From the NCBI RefSeq assembly GCF_000739775.1, contig NZ_BBJH01000022.1, forward strand, positions 62,001 to 126,000: a stretch of DNA of 64,000 nucleotides. The letters are read 5' to 3'. How positions within the stretch are numbered: position 1 is the stretch's first letter; every line of letters begins with the position of its first letter. The notes under the pieces are model-generated. The model was given only the letters and a program-made list of their open reading frames with translations. It was not told the origin of the DNA and searched no databases. Below are positions 42,693-49,766 of this stretch, piece after piece. The translations under genes were made by a program, and so were the position numbers. Source of the DNA: Paraburkholderia heleia NBRC 101817. GTDB lineage: Bacteria; Pseudomonadota; Gammaproteobacteria; Burkholderiales; Burkholderiaceae.

Positions 42693-44693
42693 GTGACCCG
42701 ACGCCCCGTCACGCCGCACGACGCGGCCCGCGCGGACGCCATCGCGCAGGCTCACGCGCGCTCGCGCGCACTCGGGCTGCGCGCCACCGAAGCGCCGGAT
42801 TTCGACGCGCTGGCCGCCGCCGACCTGCGCGAGCTGATCGACACGAACCGCACGCTCTATCACCAGGCGCGCCCCGTCATGGACGCCTTGCACGCGCAGA
42901 TCGTCGATACGCAGAGCATGGTGCTGCTCACCGATCGCAACGGCGTGATCCTCCATAGCTGCGCCGACAGCGACTTCGTCGAGAAAGCGCAGCGCGTCGC
43001 GCTGCGTCCGGGCGTTTCGTGGGCCGAGCAGCATCGCGGCACGAATGCCATCGGCACGGCGCTCGTGGAAGGCCAGCCAACCACGGTGCATGCGGGCGAG
43101 CACTTCTTGCGCGCCAATCACATCCTCACCTGTTCGTGCGCGCCGATCGCGGATCCATACGGGCGCACGCTCGGCGCGCTCGACGTGAGCGGCGAGTCGC
43201 GCGACTTCCACAAGCACACGCTCGCGCTCGTACGCATGTCGGCGCAGATGATCGAGAACCATCTGTTCAACACCGAATTCGCCGATGCCATCCGGCTCCA
43301 GTTTCATGCGCGCGCGGAATTCATTGGTACGCTCTACGAAGGATTAGCCGCATTCTTGGCCGACGGCACGCTGCTCTGCGCAAACCGCAGCGCCCTGTTC
43401 CAGTTCGGCGCGCCGCTCGCCGAGCTGCAGCAGCGCGAGTTCGCGGCGCTCTTCGGCCAGCCGTTCGCGGCGTTCATGCAGCAGCTCATGCGCGCGAGCG
43501 GCGAGCCGCTCACGCTCGCGCTGCCAAGCGGCGTGCGCGTGATCGCGCGCGCCACGCCCGGCGCGGCCACGTCGGGCGTCGGTATGTCGGGCGTGACTAC
43601 GTCGGGCGTCGCTACGTTCGCGCACAGCGCCGTAGCCGAAACGTCCCGCTCGCCGTACATGCCCGCGCCCGTCCAGGCGAAAGGGCCCAACGCCGCCGAC
43701 ACCGCGCCGCAGCCGACGCTCGCCGAACTCGACACCGGCGACGCGCGGCTCGCCGCCGCCCTGCAGCGCGTGGCGCGCGTGCGCGGCCGCGACATTCCCG
43801 TGCTCGTGCTCGGCCGCACCGGCACCGGCAAGGAATGGCTCGCGCGTGCGCTGCATCGCGACTCGCCGCGCCGCGACGGGCCGTTCGTCGCGCTCAACTG
43901 CGCCGCCCTGCCCGACACGCTGATCGAAGCGGAGCTGTTCGGCTACGAGGACGGCGCGTTCACGGGCGCGAAGCGCCGCGGCAGCGCCGGCAAGATCGCG
44001 CAGGCGCATGGCGGCACGCTCTTTCTCGACGAAATCGGCGACATGCCGCTCGCGCAGCAGGTGCGGCTCATGCGCGTGTTGCAGGAACGCGCCGTCGTGC
44101 CGCTCGGCGGCACGCGCGCGGTGCCGGTGGATTTGCGCATCGTCTGCGCGACGCACCGCGACCTGCGCGCGATGATCGCCGAAGGCACGTTCCGCGAAGA
44201 TCTCTACTACCGCATCAACGGCCTCGTCGTCACGCTGCCGGCGCTGGCCGAGCGCACCGACCTCGACGCGCTCGTCGCCCGCATGCTCGAGATCGTGCGG
44301 CGCGAGGTGCGGGGCGCACCCGCGCGTCTCACGCCGGCGGTTCGGGCGTGCTTCGCGCGCTGCCGCTGGCCGGGCAATCTGCGTCAGCTCGCCAGCGCGC
44401 TGCGCACGGCGGCGATCATGGCCGAAGGCGAAGACGCCATCGACATGGCGCATCTGCCCGAAGACCTCATGCACGATTGCGATCCCGCGAGCGACTGCGC
44501 ACGGCCGTCCGCCGATGCGACGGCTGAAGACCCGACGAGCGACACGGAACGCGAACCCGCGCGCCTCGCCGTCTGGCAAACGCGGCTCATCGAAGCGACC
44601 CTCGCGCGCCACCGCGGCAATGTTTCGGCGGCGGCTCGCGAACTGGGGCTCGCGCGCAACACGGTCTATCGGCATCTGCGTCAGCGCCGCTGA
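42693..44693 (+). CDS. Sigma-54-dependent activator, AcoR-like
   Basis: A 666-residue enhancer-binding protein. Residues about 60-190 form a GAF-type sensor (GVSWAEQHRGTNAIGTALVEGQP; NHILTCSCAPIADPYGRTLGALDVSGE), the AAA+ domain follows a linker (Walker A GRTGTGKE from 374; GAFTGA loop from 421; LFLDEIGDMP), and a Fis-type helix-turn-helix ends the protein (GNVSAAARELGLARNTVYRHLR). The intact GAFTGA loop means it can contact sigma-54. AcoR-like proteins control acetoin or alcohol genes; the target here is unknown and no -24/-12 promoter is evident next to it. GTG 42693 with GGAG upstream is preferred; ATG 42648 is possible. Three 15-bp repeats lie in the linker. Confidence 0.88.
   Translation: MTRRPVTPHDAARADAIAQAHARSRALGLRATEAPDFDALAAADLRELIDTNRTLYHQARPVMDALHAQIVDTQSMVLLTDRNGVILHSCADSDFVEKAQRVALRPGVSWAEQHRGTNAIGTALVEGQPTTVHAGEHFLRANHILTCSCAPIADPYGRTLGALDVSGESRDFHKHTLALVRMSAQMIENHLFNTEFADAIRLQFHARAEFIGTLYEGLAAFLADGTLLCANRSALFQFGAPLAELQQREFAALFGQPFAAFMQQLMRASGEPLTLALPSGVRVIARATPGAATSGVGMSGVTTSGVATFAHSAVAETSRSPYMPAPVQAKGPNAADTAPQPTLAELDTGDARLAAALQRVARVRGRDIPVLVLGRTGTGKEWLARALHRDSPRRDGPFVALNCAALPDTLIEAELFGYEDGAFTGAKRRGSAGKIAQAHGGTLFLDEIGDMPLAQQVRLMRVLQERAVVPLGGTRAVPVDLRIVCATHRDLRAMIAEGTFREDLYYRINGLVVTLPALAERTDLDALVARMLEIVRREVRGAPARLTPAVRACFARCRWPGNLRQLASALRTAAIMAEGEDAIDMAHLPEDLMHDCDPASDCARPSADATAEDPTSDTEREPARLAVWQTRLIEATLARHRGNVSAAARELGLARNTVYRHLRQRR
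43566..43613 (+). repeat. 15-bp in-gene tandem repeat
   Basis: Three near-identical 15-bp units around ACGTCGGGCGTC encode (A/G/T)TSGV-type repeats in the linker between the sensor and AAA+ domains of the sigma-54 activator. In frame, so the protein is not broken. Confidence 0.65.
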
Positions 44694-44785
44694 GCGCACC
44701 GGCCAGGCGGTGCGAAGCGACGCGCGGCTTCTGGCGACAGCGGCACCAGGGTAAGCTTGGCGAATCGCTTCCCGCACCGCGCCCC

Positions 44786-45916
44786 ATGGCCTCCGCTCAG
44801 GAAATCAACCGCTTCCGGCGCAATCTCGCCGATGAACTCGACAGCGCCGCGGTCTACGACACGCTTTCCGCGGTCGAGAAAGACGACGAGCGCCGCCGCA
44901 TCTTCGCCGAACTCGCCGCCTCCGAGCGCGAGCACGCGAGCGTCTGGCGCGAGAAGCTCGCGGCCAACGGCGTCACGCCCCGGCCGCATCGGCGCAGCGC
45001 AAAAACCCGCCTGCTGCAGGCGCTCACGCGCACGTTCGGCCCTTCGCTCGTGCTGCCCACCGTCGCCGCCGCCGAATACGCCGACCGCGACCGCTACGCG
45101 CGCGAACCCGGCGCCGAGAAACTTTCCGCCCAGGAACAGCAGCACGCCGCCATCGTGCAGGCGATCGCCGCGAGCAAGCGCGAGCCCGAACATGGCCACG
45201 GCGAAGCGATCGGCGCCGCCGAGTCGTGGCACAAGGGCGTCACGTCGGGCAACGATCTGCGCGCAGCGGTGCTGGGTGCGAACGACGGGCTCGTCTCGAA
45301 CTTCTGCCTGATCATGGGCGTGGCGGGCGCCGGCAGCGTCAACCGCACGATTTTGCTCACGGGGCTTGCGGGCCTCGTGGCGGGCGCCTGCTCCATGGCG
45401 CTCGGCGAATGGCTTTCGGTGACCAACGCGCGCGAGCTGGCGCGCACGCAGCTCGCGAAGGAAGCCGACGAACTCGAGCACACGCCGGATGCCGAGCGCC
45501 ACGAGCTCGCGCTCATCTATCAGGCGAAGGGCGTGGAACCCGATGAAGCGCACCGCGTGGCCGCCCAGATCATGCGCAACAAGGACGAGGCGCTCAATAC
45601 GCTCGCACGCGAGGAGCTCGGCATCGACCCGAAAGAGCTGGGCGGCAATCCGTGGTCGGCCGCGGCCGTCTCGTTTTGCCTCTTCTCGCTCGGCGCGGCG
45701 TTTCCGACCGCCCCGTTCCTGTGGGCAAGCGGCGTCACGGCCATCGCGCAGTCGGTGGCGCTCAGCGCGTGCGGGCTCGCCCTCGTCGGGGTGTTCACGT
45801 CGCTCTTCAACGGGCGCAGCGCAACGTTCTCGGCGTTCCGGCAGATCGTGATCGGGCTCGCCGCGGCGGCGTTCACGGCGGGCGCGGGGCGGCTGCTCGG
45901 GGTGTCGCTTTCATGA
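44786..45916 (+). CDS. mbfA: MbfA-like membrane ferritin / VIT iron (or manganese) exporter
   Basis: A 376-residue protein. Residues about 8-60 are a ferritin/rubrerythrin-like helical segment with a diiron-type ExxH (Glu47-xx-His50 in ASEREHASVW). From about residue 150 the protein is a VIT1/CCC1-type transporter (LRAAVLGANDGLVSNFCLIMGVAGA; GACSMALGEWLSVTNARE), with a cytoplasmic metal-binding stretch and four to five membrane helices. MbfA of this build exports Fe(II) and protects from peroxide. The ribosome site before ATG 44786 is weak. Its stop overlaps the ferredoxin start (ATGA). Confidence 0.85.
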   Translation: MASAQEINRFRRNLADELDSAAVYDTLSAVEKDDERRRIFAELAASEREHASVWREKLAANGVTPRPHRRSAKTRLLQALTRTFGPSLVLPTVAAAEYADRDRYAREPGAEKLSAQEQQHAAIVQAIAASKREPEHGHGEAIGAAESWHKGVTSGNDLRAAVLGANDGLVSNFCLIMGVAGAGSVNRTILLTGLAGLVAGACSMALGEWLSVTNARELARTQLAKEADELEHTPDAERHELALIYQAKGVEPDEAHRVAAQIMRNKDEALNTLAREELGIDPKELGGNPWSAAAVSFCLFSLGAAFPTAPFLWASGVTAIAQSVALSACGLALVGVFTSLFNGRSATFSAFRQIVIGLAAAAFTAGAGRLLGVSLS

Positions 45917-46239
45917 GCGATTCGAGCCGCGAAAGCTTGCAGGACGACCCGGCGCGCGTGCCCGTCGTGCGCGTGGAGCCGCTCGGGCGCAGCTTCGAAG
46001 CGCCGCCCGGGCTGACCTTGCTCGAAGCGGCGGCGTTCGAGGGCATCCGTCTGCCGCGCATGTGCCGCAACGGCACCTGCCGCGCCTGCCTGTGCCGCGT
46101 GGTGAGCGGCGAAGTGAGCTTCACGATCGAGTGGCCCGGATTGAGCCGCGAGGAAAAAGCTGAGGGCTATGTGCTGACCTGCGTGGCCGTTGCGCGTACG
46201 GATCTCGTGCTCGACGTGCCGGAGGCGCAAGCCATGTAG
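45913..46239 (+). CDS. [2Fe-2S] ferredoxin
   Basis: A 108-residue plant-type ferredoxin. Cluster ligands are Cys51, Cys56, Cys59 (CRNGTCRACLC) and Cys90 (YVLTCVAVA). It transfers single electrons. Coupled by a 4-base overlap to the MbfA-like exporter, so it may deliver electrons for iron handling, for example keeping iron ferrous for export; this is inference. A bidirectional terminator follows. Confidence 0.9.
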   Translation: MSDSSRESLQDDPARVPVVRVEPLGRSFEAPPGLTLLEAAAFEGIRLPRMCRNGTCRACLCRVVSGEVSFTIEWPGLSREEKAEGYVLTCVAVARTDLVLDVPEAQAM

Positions 46240-46266
46240 CGGCACGAGAAGCAGAGCCCAGATGCG

Positions 46267-46302
46267 AAACGGCCCGCGAATCGACATCGCGGGCCGTTTT
46301 TA
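46267..46302. terminator. Bidirectional intrinsic terminator
   Basis: AAACGGCCCGCGA (46267-46279) pairs with TCGCGGGCCGTTT (46287-46299), with A-rich and T-rich flanks on either side. It lies between the ferredoxin gene and the convergent DUF4148-like gene and can serve both. Confidence 0.9.
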
Positions 46303-46323
46303 TCTGCCGACTGACGACAGGGC

Positions 46324-46614
46324 TTACTGACCGCCGAAATACACCGATTGCGGACCCGTGCGAGCCGCTTCCGACACATAGCGAGCGCCCGCCACCGACG
46401 TCGAGTTGCTCACGCCGCCAAACGAGCCATCCGTCTGGGCGACCGGCGCAGCCGTCTGGGTGGCGACTGCGGCCTGATTGCGGCTCGTTTGCTGGAATTC
46501 GACGAGTTGCTCGCGCACTTGCTCGCGGGTCAGACCTTGATCGGCCTGAGCGAAAGCGGCCAGCGGAGCAGCCAGGGCAACGGTGAGGGCAACAGCCTTG
46601 ACAAGCGACTTCAT
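46324..46614 (-). CDS. DUF4148-like exported protein (paralogue 2)
   Basis: A 96-residue protein with a signal peptide nearly identical to that of the divergent paralogue (MKSLVKAVALTVALAAPLAA, cleavage after AFA) and a short version of the DUF4148 core (QGLTREQVREQLVEFQQ), followed by a Thr/Ala/Ser-rich tail. The Tyr-Asp-Pro part of the usual core is missing. GGAGG lies upstream of the ATG. Probably periplasmic. Confidence 0.8.
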   Translation of the reverse strand: MKSLVKAVALTVALAAPLAAFAQADQGLTREQVREQLVEFQQTSRNQAAVATQTAAPVAQTDGSFGGVSNSTSVAGARYVSEAARTGPQSVYFGGQ

Positions 46615-47004
46615 GATGACAACCTCCGGAATTATTTAACGTCGATGCGCAACGACGGTGCATGCCCTGTCGTGCCCGGCCGGCCCGCTGCGACTTGCCG
46701 CATCGGCTGGCTGTGAGTGGATTCTAGGCAAGTGCCCCGGCCGGATACAGACCGATTCGGGCGAATTGGAGTTACAGATTCCGCAATAATCCTCTGAGTT
46801 TTCAGGGACAGACGATCCGTGGGCTTCTCGCCTTATTGCACGCGCCTCGCGCAATGCTTCTGGAAATTTCGTAGCCGATTGTTGTCACCAGGAGAACACT
46901 GAATTCACTTTCTAGGTATTTACCCTTACCCTCCGCCCGCATACATTGTCGATATGGGCCACGCCGATGCGATGGCTCCTCACAAAAGATATCGGAGGTT
47001 AGTC
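46615..47004. other. Divergent promoter region between two DUF4148 genes
   Basis: 390 bp without a gene. A minus-strand TAGAAT (complement at 46721-46726) is a possible -10 for the left gene. Near the right gene, GGTA-TT-TACC (46915-46924) followed by another TTACCC is a possible regulator site. Confidence 0.35.
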
Positions 47005-47268
47005 ATGAAATCGCTTCTCAAGGCAGCTGTGCTCGCCGCCATCGTCGCCGTGCCCGCCGCCGCGTTCGCGCAGGCACAACCTCAGCAACAACCCTTGACC
47101 CGCGCCGAAGTTCGCGCCGATCTCGCGCAACTGCGCGCTGCCGGCTACGATCCGAGCGACTGGATGCACTACCCCGAAAACATTCAGGCTGCCGAAGCCA
47201 AGGTCGCAGCGCAACGCGCGACGGCTTACGGCCCGTCGACGAACGGTACGTCGCAGTCGAGCCAGTAA
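47005..47268 (+). CDS. DUF4148 exported protein (paralogue 3)
   Basis: An 87-residue protein: signal peptide MKSLLKAAVLAAIVAVPAAA (cleavage after AFA) and the full DUF4148 core LTRAEVRADLAQLRAAGYDPSDWMHYPENIQAAEAKVAAQR. Start at 47005 follows CGGAGG. Divergent from paralogue 2 and similar to the protein at 38882. Function unknown. Confidence 0.88.
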   Translation: MKSLLKAAVLAAIVAVPAAAFAQAQPQQQPLTRAEVRADLAQLRAAGYDPSDWMHYPENIQAAEAKVAAQRATAYGPSTNGTSQSSQ

Positions 47269-47308
47269 GTTCCGCGACAACCCCGGCTGTGACGCCGGGT
47301 TCTCGCGC

Positions 47309-47354
47309 AAAACGTCAGGCCCGCCACTCGTAAGAGTGGCGGGCCTGACGTTTT
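47309..47354. terminator. Bidirectional terminator, perfect 21-bp stem
   Basis: A perfect 21-bp stem (47309-47329 with 47334-47354) closed by a GTAA loop begins with AAAA and ends with TTTT, so it works for both the DUF4148 gene on the left and the convergent lipoprotein gene on the right. Confidence 0.92.
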
Positions 47355-47426
47355 GAAACGGATTTTCGGCTCGGCGCGGCACCTTGAGCGTCACGGAACC
47401 GCGCCGGTGTGCGTGGTAAGCCCGCA

Positions 47427-47795
47427 TCAACGGCCGCCGCCCGGTCCACCGCCACCGTGACCGCCGCCACCATGGCCTCCGCCACCATGACCGCCGCCGG
47501 GGCCGCCTCCATGACCGCCGCCCGGCGGCCCCCAAGGCCCGCCGTGACCGCCCGGACGACCGCCATGCCAGCCATCGCCGCCATGCCAGCCGCCACCGTG
47601 ATGATCGCGACCGCCACCGCCCCAGACGCCGATATTCACGCTGCCATATGCCGGTGCATAGCCCGGCGCGTAGCCGCTGTAATACCCGGTGGAGTACGGT
47701 TGGCCATAGCCGCCGTAGCCATAGTCGTAGCCCGGGGCCACCGCACACCCGGCAAGGAGCACGATAGCGCCCATCGTGAGAACGAACTTGAACAT
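47427..47795 (-). CDS. Gly/His/Tyr-rich lipoprotein
   Basis: A 122-residue protein with a lipoprotein signal (MFKFVLTMGAIVLLAGCAV, lipobox LAGC, Cys17). The mature part starts with Tyr-Gly repeats (GYDYGYGGYGQPYSTGYYSGY) and ends in a His/Gly-rich region of about 60 residues with repeated GGGHGG units. Low complexity with many His suggests metal binding or an unstructured surface role. AAAGGAG is present upstream of the ATG. No named family. Confidence 0.8.
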   Translation of the reverse strand: MFKFVLTMGAIVLLAGCAVAPGYDYGYGGYGQPYSTGYYSGYAPGYAPAYGSVNIGVWGGGGRDHHGGGWHGGDGWHGGRPGGHGGPWGPPGGGHGGGPGGGHGGGGHGGGGHGGGGPGGGR

Positions 47796-47922
47796 AGCTG
47801 ACTCTCCTTTCTGTTTGTAAGAAAGGAGAACCGGCGTTAAGTTCTTATTGAATTGTGAGCACGGGTTACCGTTGTAACGCGCAAACCGCCTGCGAGCGGC
47901 GCGTAGACGCCCGCTCCGGGTT

Positions 47923-48117
47923 TTAGCCGCGGCGGCCGAGCGCGTCTTCTATTTTCCGGTCGGTCTTGTATTGGCTGAGCGAATACACGGCCCAGATCGC
48001 GGCAGGAATCCAGCCGATCAGCGTGACCTGCAGGATCAGGCAGACGATGCCCGCAATCGGACGCCCAATGGTGAAGAACAGGAGCCAGGGCAGAATCAGC
48101 GCAATCAGTAAACGCAT
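47923..48117 (-). CDS. YqaE/Pmp3-family membrane protein
   Basis: A 64-residue two-helix proteolipid (MRLLIALILPWLLFFTIGRP and IVCLILQVTLIGWIPAAIWAVYSLSQYKTDRKIE). The pattern GWIPAAIWAVY is the family hallmark. Members affect membrane potential and are induced by salt or other stress. Encoded alone. Confidence 0.88.
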   Translation of the reverse strand: MRLLIALILPWLLFFTIGRPIAGIVCLILQVTLIGWIPAAIWAVYSLSQYKTDRKIEDALGRRG

Positions 48118-48162
48118 TCGGCGAAACCTCTAAAGCGTGGAAAAAGACGGGTGTGAAAAGTA

Positions 48163-48357
48163 TCAGTTGACAGGCGCGAAGCGCGGCACGAGTCCGCCTT
48201 CATGCTCGACGAGTTCGAAGAACACGGTGGCGGGTCGTGTCCAGATCGTACCGTTCGCCGCGCGATACACGATCATCGTGACGGAAGGATCCGATTCGAG
48301 CGTCGCCTCGCAAACCAGTTCGTAAATGCCACCCTTGTAGTGCCTGTAGCGCACCAT
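48163..48357 (-). CDS. DUF1653 domain protein
   Basis: A 64-residue protein, almost wholly DUF1653 (RYRHYKGGIYELVCEATLES, VIVYRAANGTIWTRP-like, ATVFFELVEHEGGLVPRF). Such small SH3-like proteins are widespread; function unknown. Start at 48357 follows GAGGGGAAC; the frame is open to 48414 but the extra residues are not family-like. Confidence 0.83.
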   Translation of the reverse strand: MVRYRHYKGGIYELVCEATLESDPSVTMIVYRAANGTIWTRPATVFFELVEHEGGLVPRFAPVN

Positions 48358-48545
48358 CGTGTTCCCCTCTTCGAGTGCGCAAGCTGTCCCTGCGCGACTG
48401 CGCCAGTGTAACAAGGGAATGCGGCATGCGGACCCGCGTAGAGGGCGCCGGCAGCTAATGTCCGGCGTGACATCCCTTCTGGCGGCCGGCCCATGGAATC
48501 CAGTTTTTTAGTTTGGGGAACGTACCTTCGCAAGCTGAGGCGCGC

Positions 48546-48584
48546 TTTGCCGGACATTTTTTCTCGCCCGGCAAACGCTTTTTT
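48546..48584 (+). terminator. Orphan terminator-like hairpin
   Basis: TTTGCCGG (48546-48553) pairs with CCGGCAAA (48568-48575), followed by CGC and six T. No plus-strand gene lies upstream within 1 kb, so it is either chance or the end of an unannotated short RNA. Confidence 0.35.
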
Positions 48585-48629
48585 GTCGTGCGATAACGTT
48601 GCGGTCGCCACATTCGCCGGAGCCGCACA

Positions 48630-48842
48630 ATGGCCACGCTCGAAGCCTTGCGCATCGTCCTCGACGACCCGCATACGCCCGAAATCATCCGCAATCACGT
48701 TATCGACTCATTGCAGTACGCCCTGCGCAACCATGGCCAGGTGTTCGCCGCAAAAGAGATCGAATGGCTCGCCAGTTGGGACGATGCGCGCATTCCGCTT
48801 GCGGCTTCGAAGGAATTGCGCCGGCGCGTGGGTCAGGGCTGA
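48630..48842 (+). CDS. Small conserved hypothetical protein
   Basis: A 70-residue soluble, mainly helical protein (MATLEALRIVLDDPHTPEII ... SLQYALRNHGQVFAAKEIEWLASW). GGAG lies 8 bases upstream of the ATG. No family recognised. It is convergent with the GntR gene at 48859. Confidence 0.65.
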   Translation: MATLEALRIVLDDPHTPEIIRNHVIDSLQYALRNHGQVFAAKEIEWLASWDDARIPLAASKELRRRVGQG

Positions 48843-48858
48843 TGTTTGCCCCTTGCGT

Positions 48859-49584
48859 TCAGCCGTTCGCGAGATCCGCGAACACCGCCTTCAGATCGCG
48901 CCCGGCGCGCGCGCGCACCTGCTGCACCACCCGCTCCTCCAGTTCGCCCAGATGCGCACGCATGGTGGCGAGCGCCGCCGCGAGGTCCCCGGCATCGAGC
49001 GCCTCGATGATCTGCGCGTGCTCGTCGGGCGCGCACATCGACGCCTTCGACGGATCGAACAAGGCCTTGTAGAGCTCCGTTTTCGCGACCAGTTGCGCCA
49101 GCGCTTCCACGAGCGCGGCGCCGCCCGCCTGCTCGGTCAGCAGCAGGTGGAACTGCCCCGCGAGGCGCACCGCTTCGTCCACGCGCGCCTCGCGCAACGC
49201 CTTCTTCTCGCTGCGCACATGGGCCGCGAGCTTGCGCCGCATCGCGGCGTCGAGCGTGCCGCACAGACTCACCATCACGCCCGCTTCGGCCACCTGGCGC
49301 GCGCGGTACACGGCGCGTATGTCCTCCTCCGTGGGCGACGGCACGAATGCGCCGCGATTGGGTTCGAGCACGAGCTTGCCCTCGTAGCCGAGGCGCGCGA
49401 GCACCTTGCGCAACGCGCCGCGCGTGCAGCCGAACGCCGCCGCCAATTCGCGCTCCACCAGTTGCTGGCCCGGCGCGAGCTTGCCCTCCAGCAGCGCGGA
49501 AGAAATCGACGTATAGACATGCGCTTCGACATCGGACGGTTCGTCGGTGTCGCGGGGTGGAGCGAGGCGGGAGGATTGGGCCAT
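48859..49584 (-). CDS. GntR-family (FCD) transcriptional regulator
   Basis: A 241-residue FadR-subfamily regulator: N-terminal winged helix (ISSALLEGKLAPGQQLVERELAAAFGCTRGALRKVLARLGYEG) and C-terminal FCD domain (EEDIRAVYRARQVAEAGVMVSLCGTLD ... His in QFHLLLTEQAGG). It is divergent from a CynX-like transporter, with the palindrome ATTGT-N2-ACAAT between the two, which is probably its operator. Ligand unknown. Confidence 0.88.
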   Translation of the reverse strand: MAQSSRLAPPRDTDEPSDVEAHVYTSISSALLEGKLAPGQQLVERELAAAFGCTRGALRKVLARLGYEGKLVLEPNRGAFVPSPTEEDIRAVYRARQVAEAGVMVSLCGTLDAAMRRKLAAHVRSEKKALREARVDEAVRLAGQFHLLLTEQAGGAALVEALAQLVAKTELYKALFDPSKASMCAPDEHAQIIEALDAGDLAAALATMRAHLGELEERVVQQVRARAGRDLKAVFADLANG

Positions 49585-49708
49585 GAGCAGGCGCGCTAGC
49601 TGGGTCGGTTCACTGGGTCAGGTCGCATTGTAGCGAGCGGCATGGCGAGGCGATATAGACCCGCGTCCATACCCGATCGCTCATGCCGGACATAGCGGGC
49701 ATCGCCAG

Positions 49709-49720
49709 ATTGTTGACAAT
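49709..49720. promoter_or_regulatory. FadR-subfamily operator ATTGTTGACAAT
   Basis: A perfect 5-2-5 palindrome ATTGT-TG-ACAAT fits the TNGT-N-ACNA rule for FCD-GntR proteins. It is 125 bp upstream of the regulator and 58 bp upstream of the transporter start, and contains TTGACA (49713-49718). A second TGTACA follows at 49726-49731. Confidence 0.6.
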
Positions 49721-49733
49721 CAATCTGTACAAT

Positions 49734-49763
49734 GGTCAACCATAGTTCTGTAAAAGGTTGACC
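49734..49763 (+). promoter_or_regulatory. Hairpin covering the ribosome site of the CynX-like gene
   Basis: GGTCAACC (49734-49741) is perfectly complementary to GGTTGACC (49756-49763) with a 14-nt loop. The right arm overlaps the AAAGG ribosome site (49753-49757) and ends 3 nt before the proposed TTG start, so folding would lower translation. Confidence 0.5.
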
Positions 49764-49766
49764 GAA

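Noticed and set aside
43566-43613. CRISPR-like repeat
   Set aside because: Units are contiguous, 15 bp and in frame inside a protein gene; there are no spacers.
44694-44785. Sigma-54 (-24/-12) promoter next to the AcoR-like gene
   Set aside because: No TGGCAC-N5-TTGC pattern was found in the flanking spacers.
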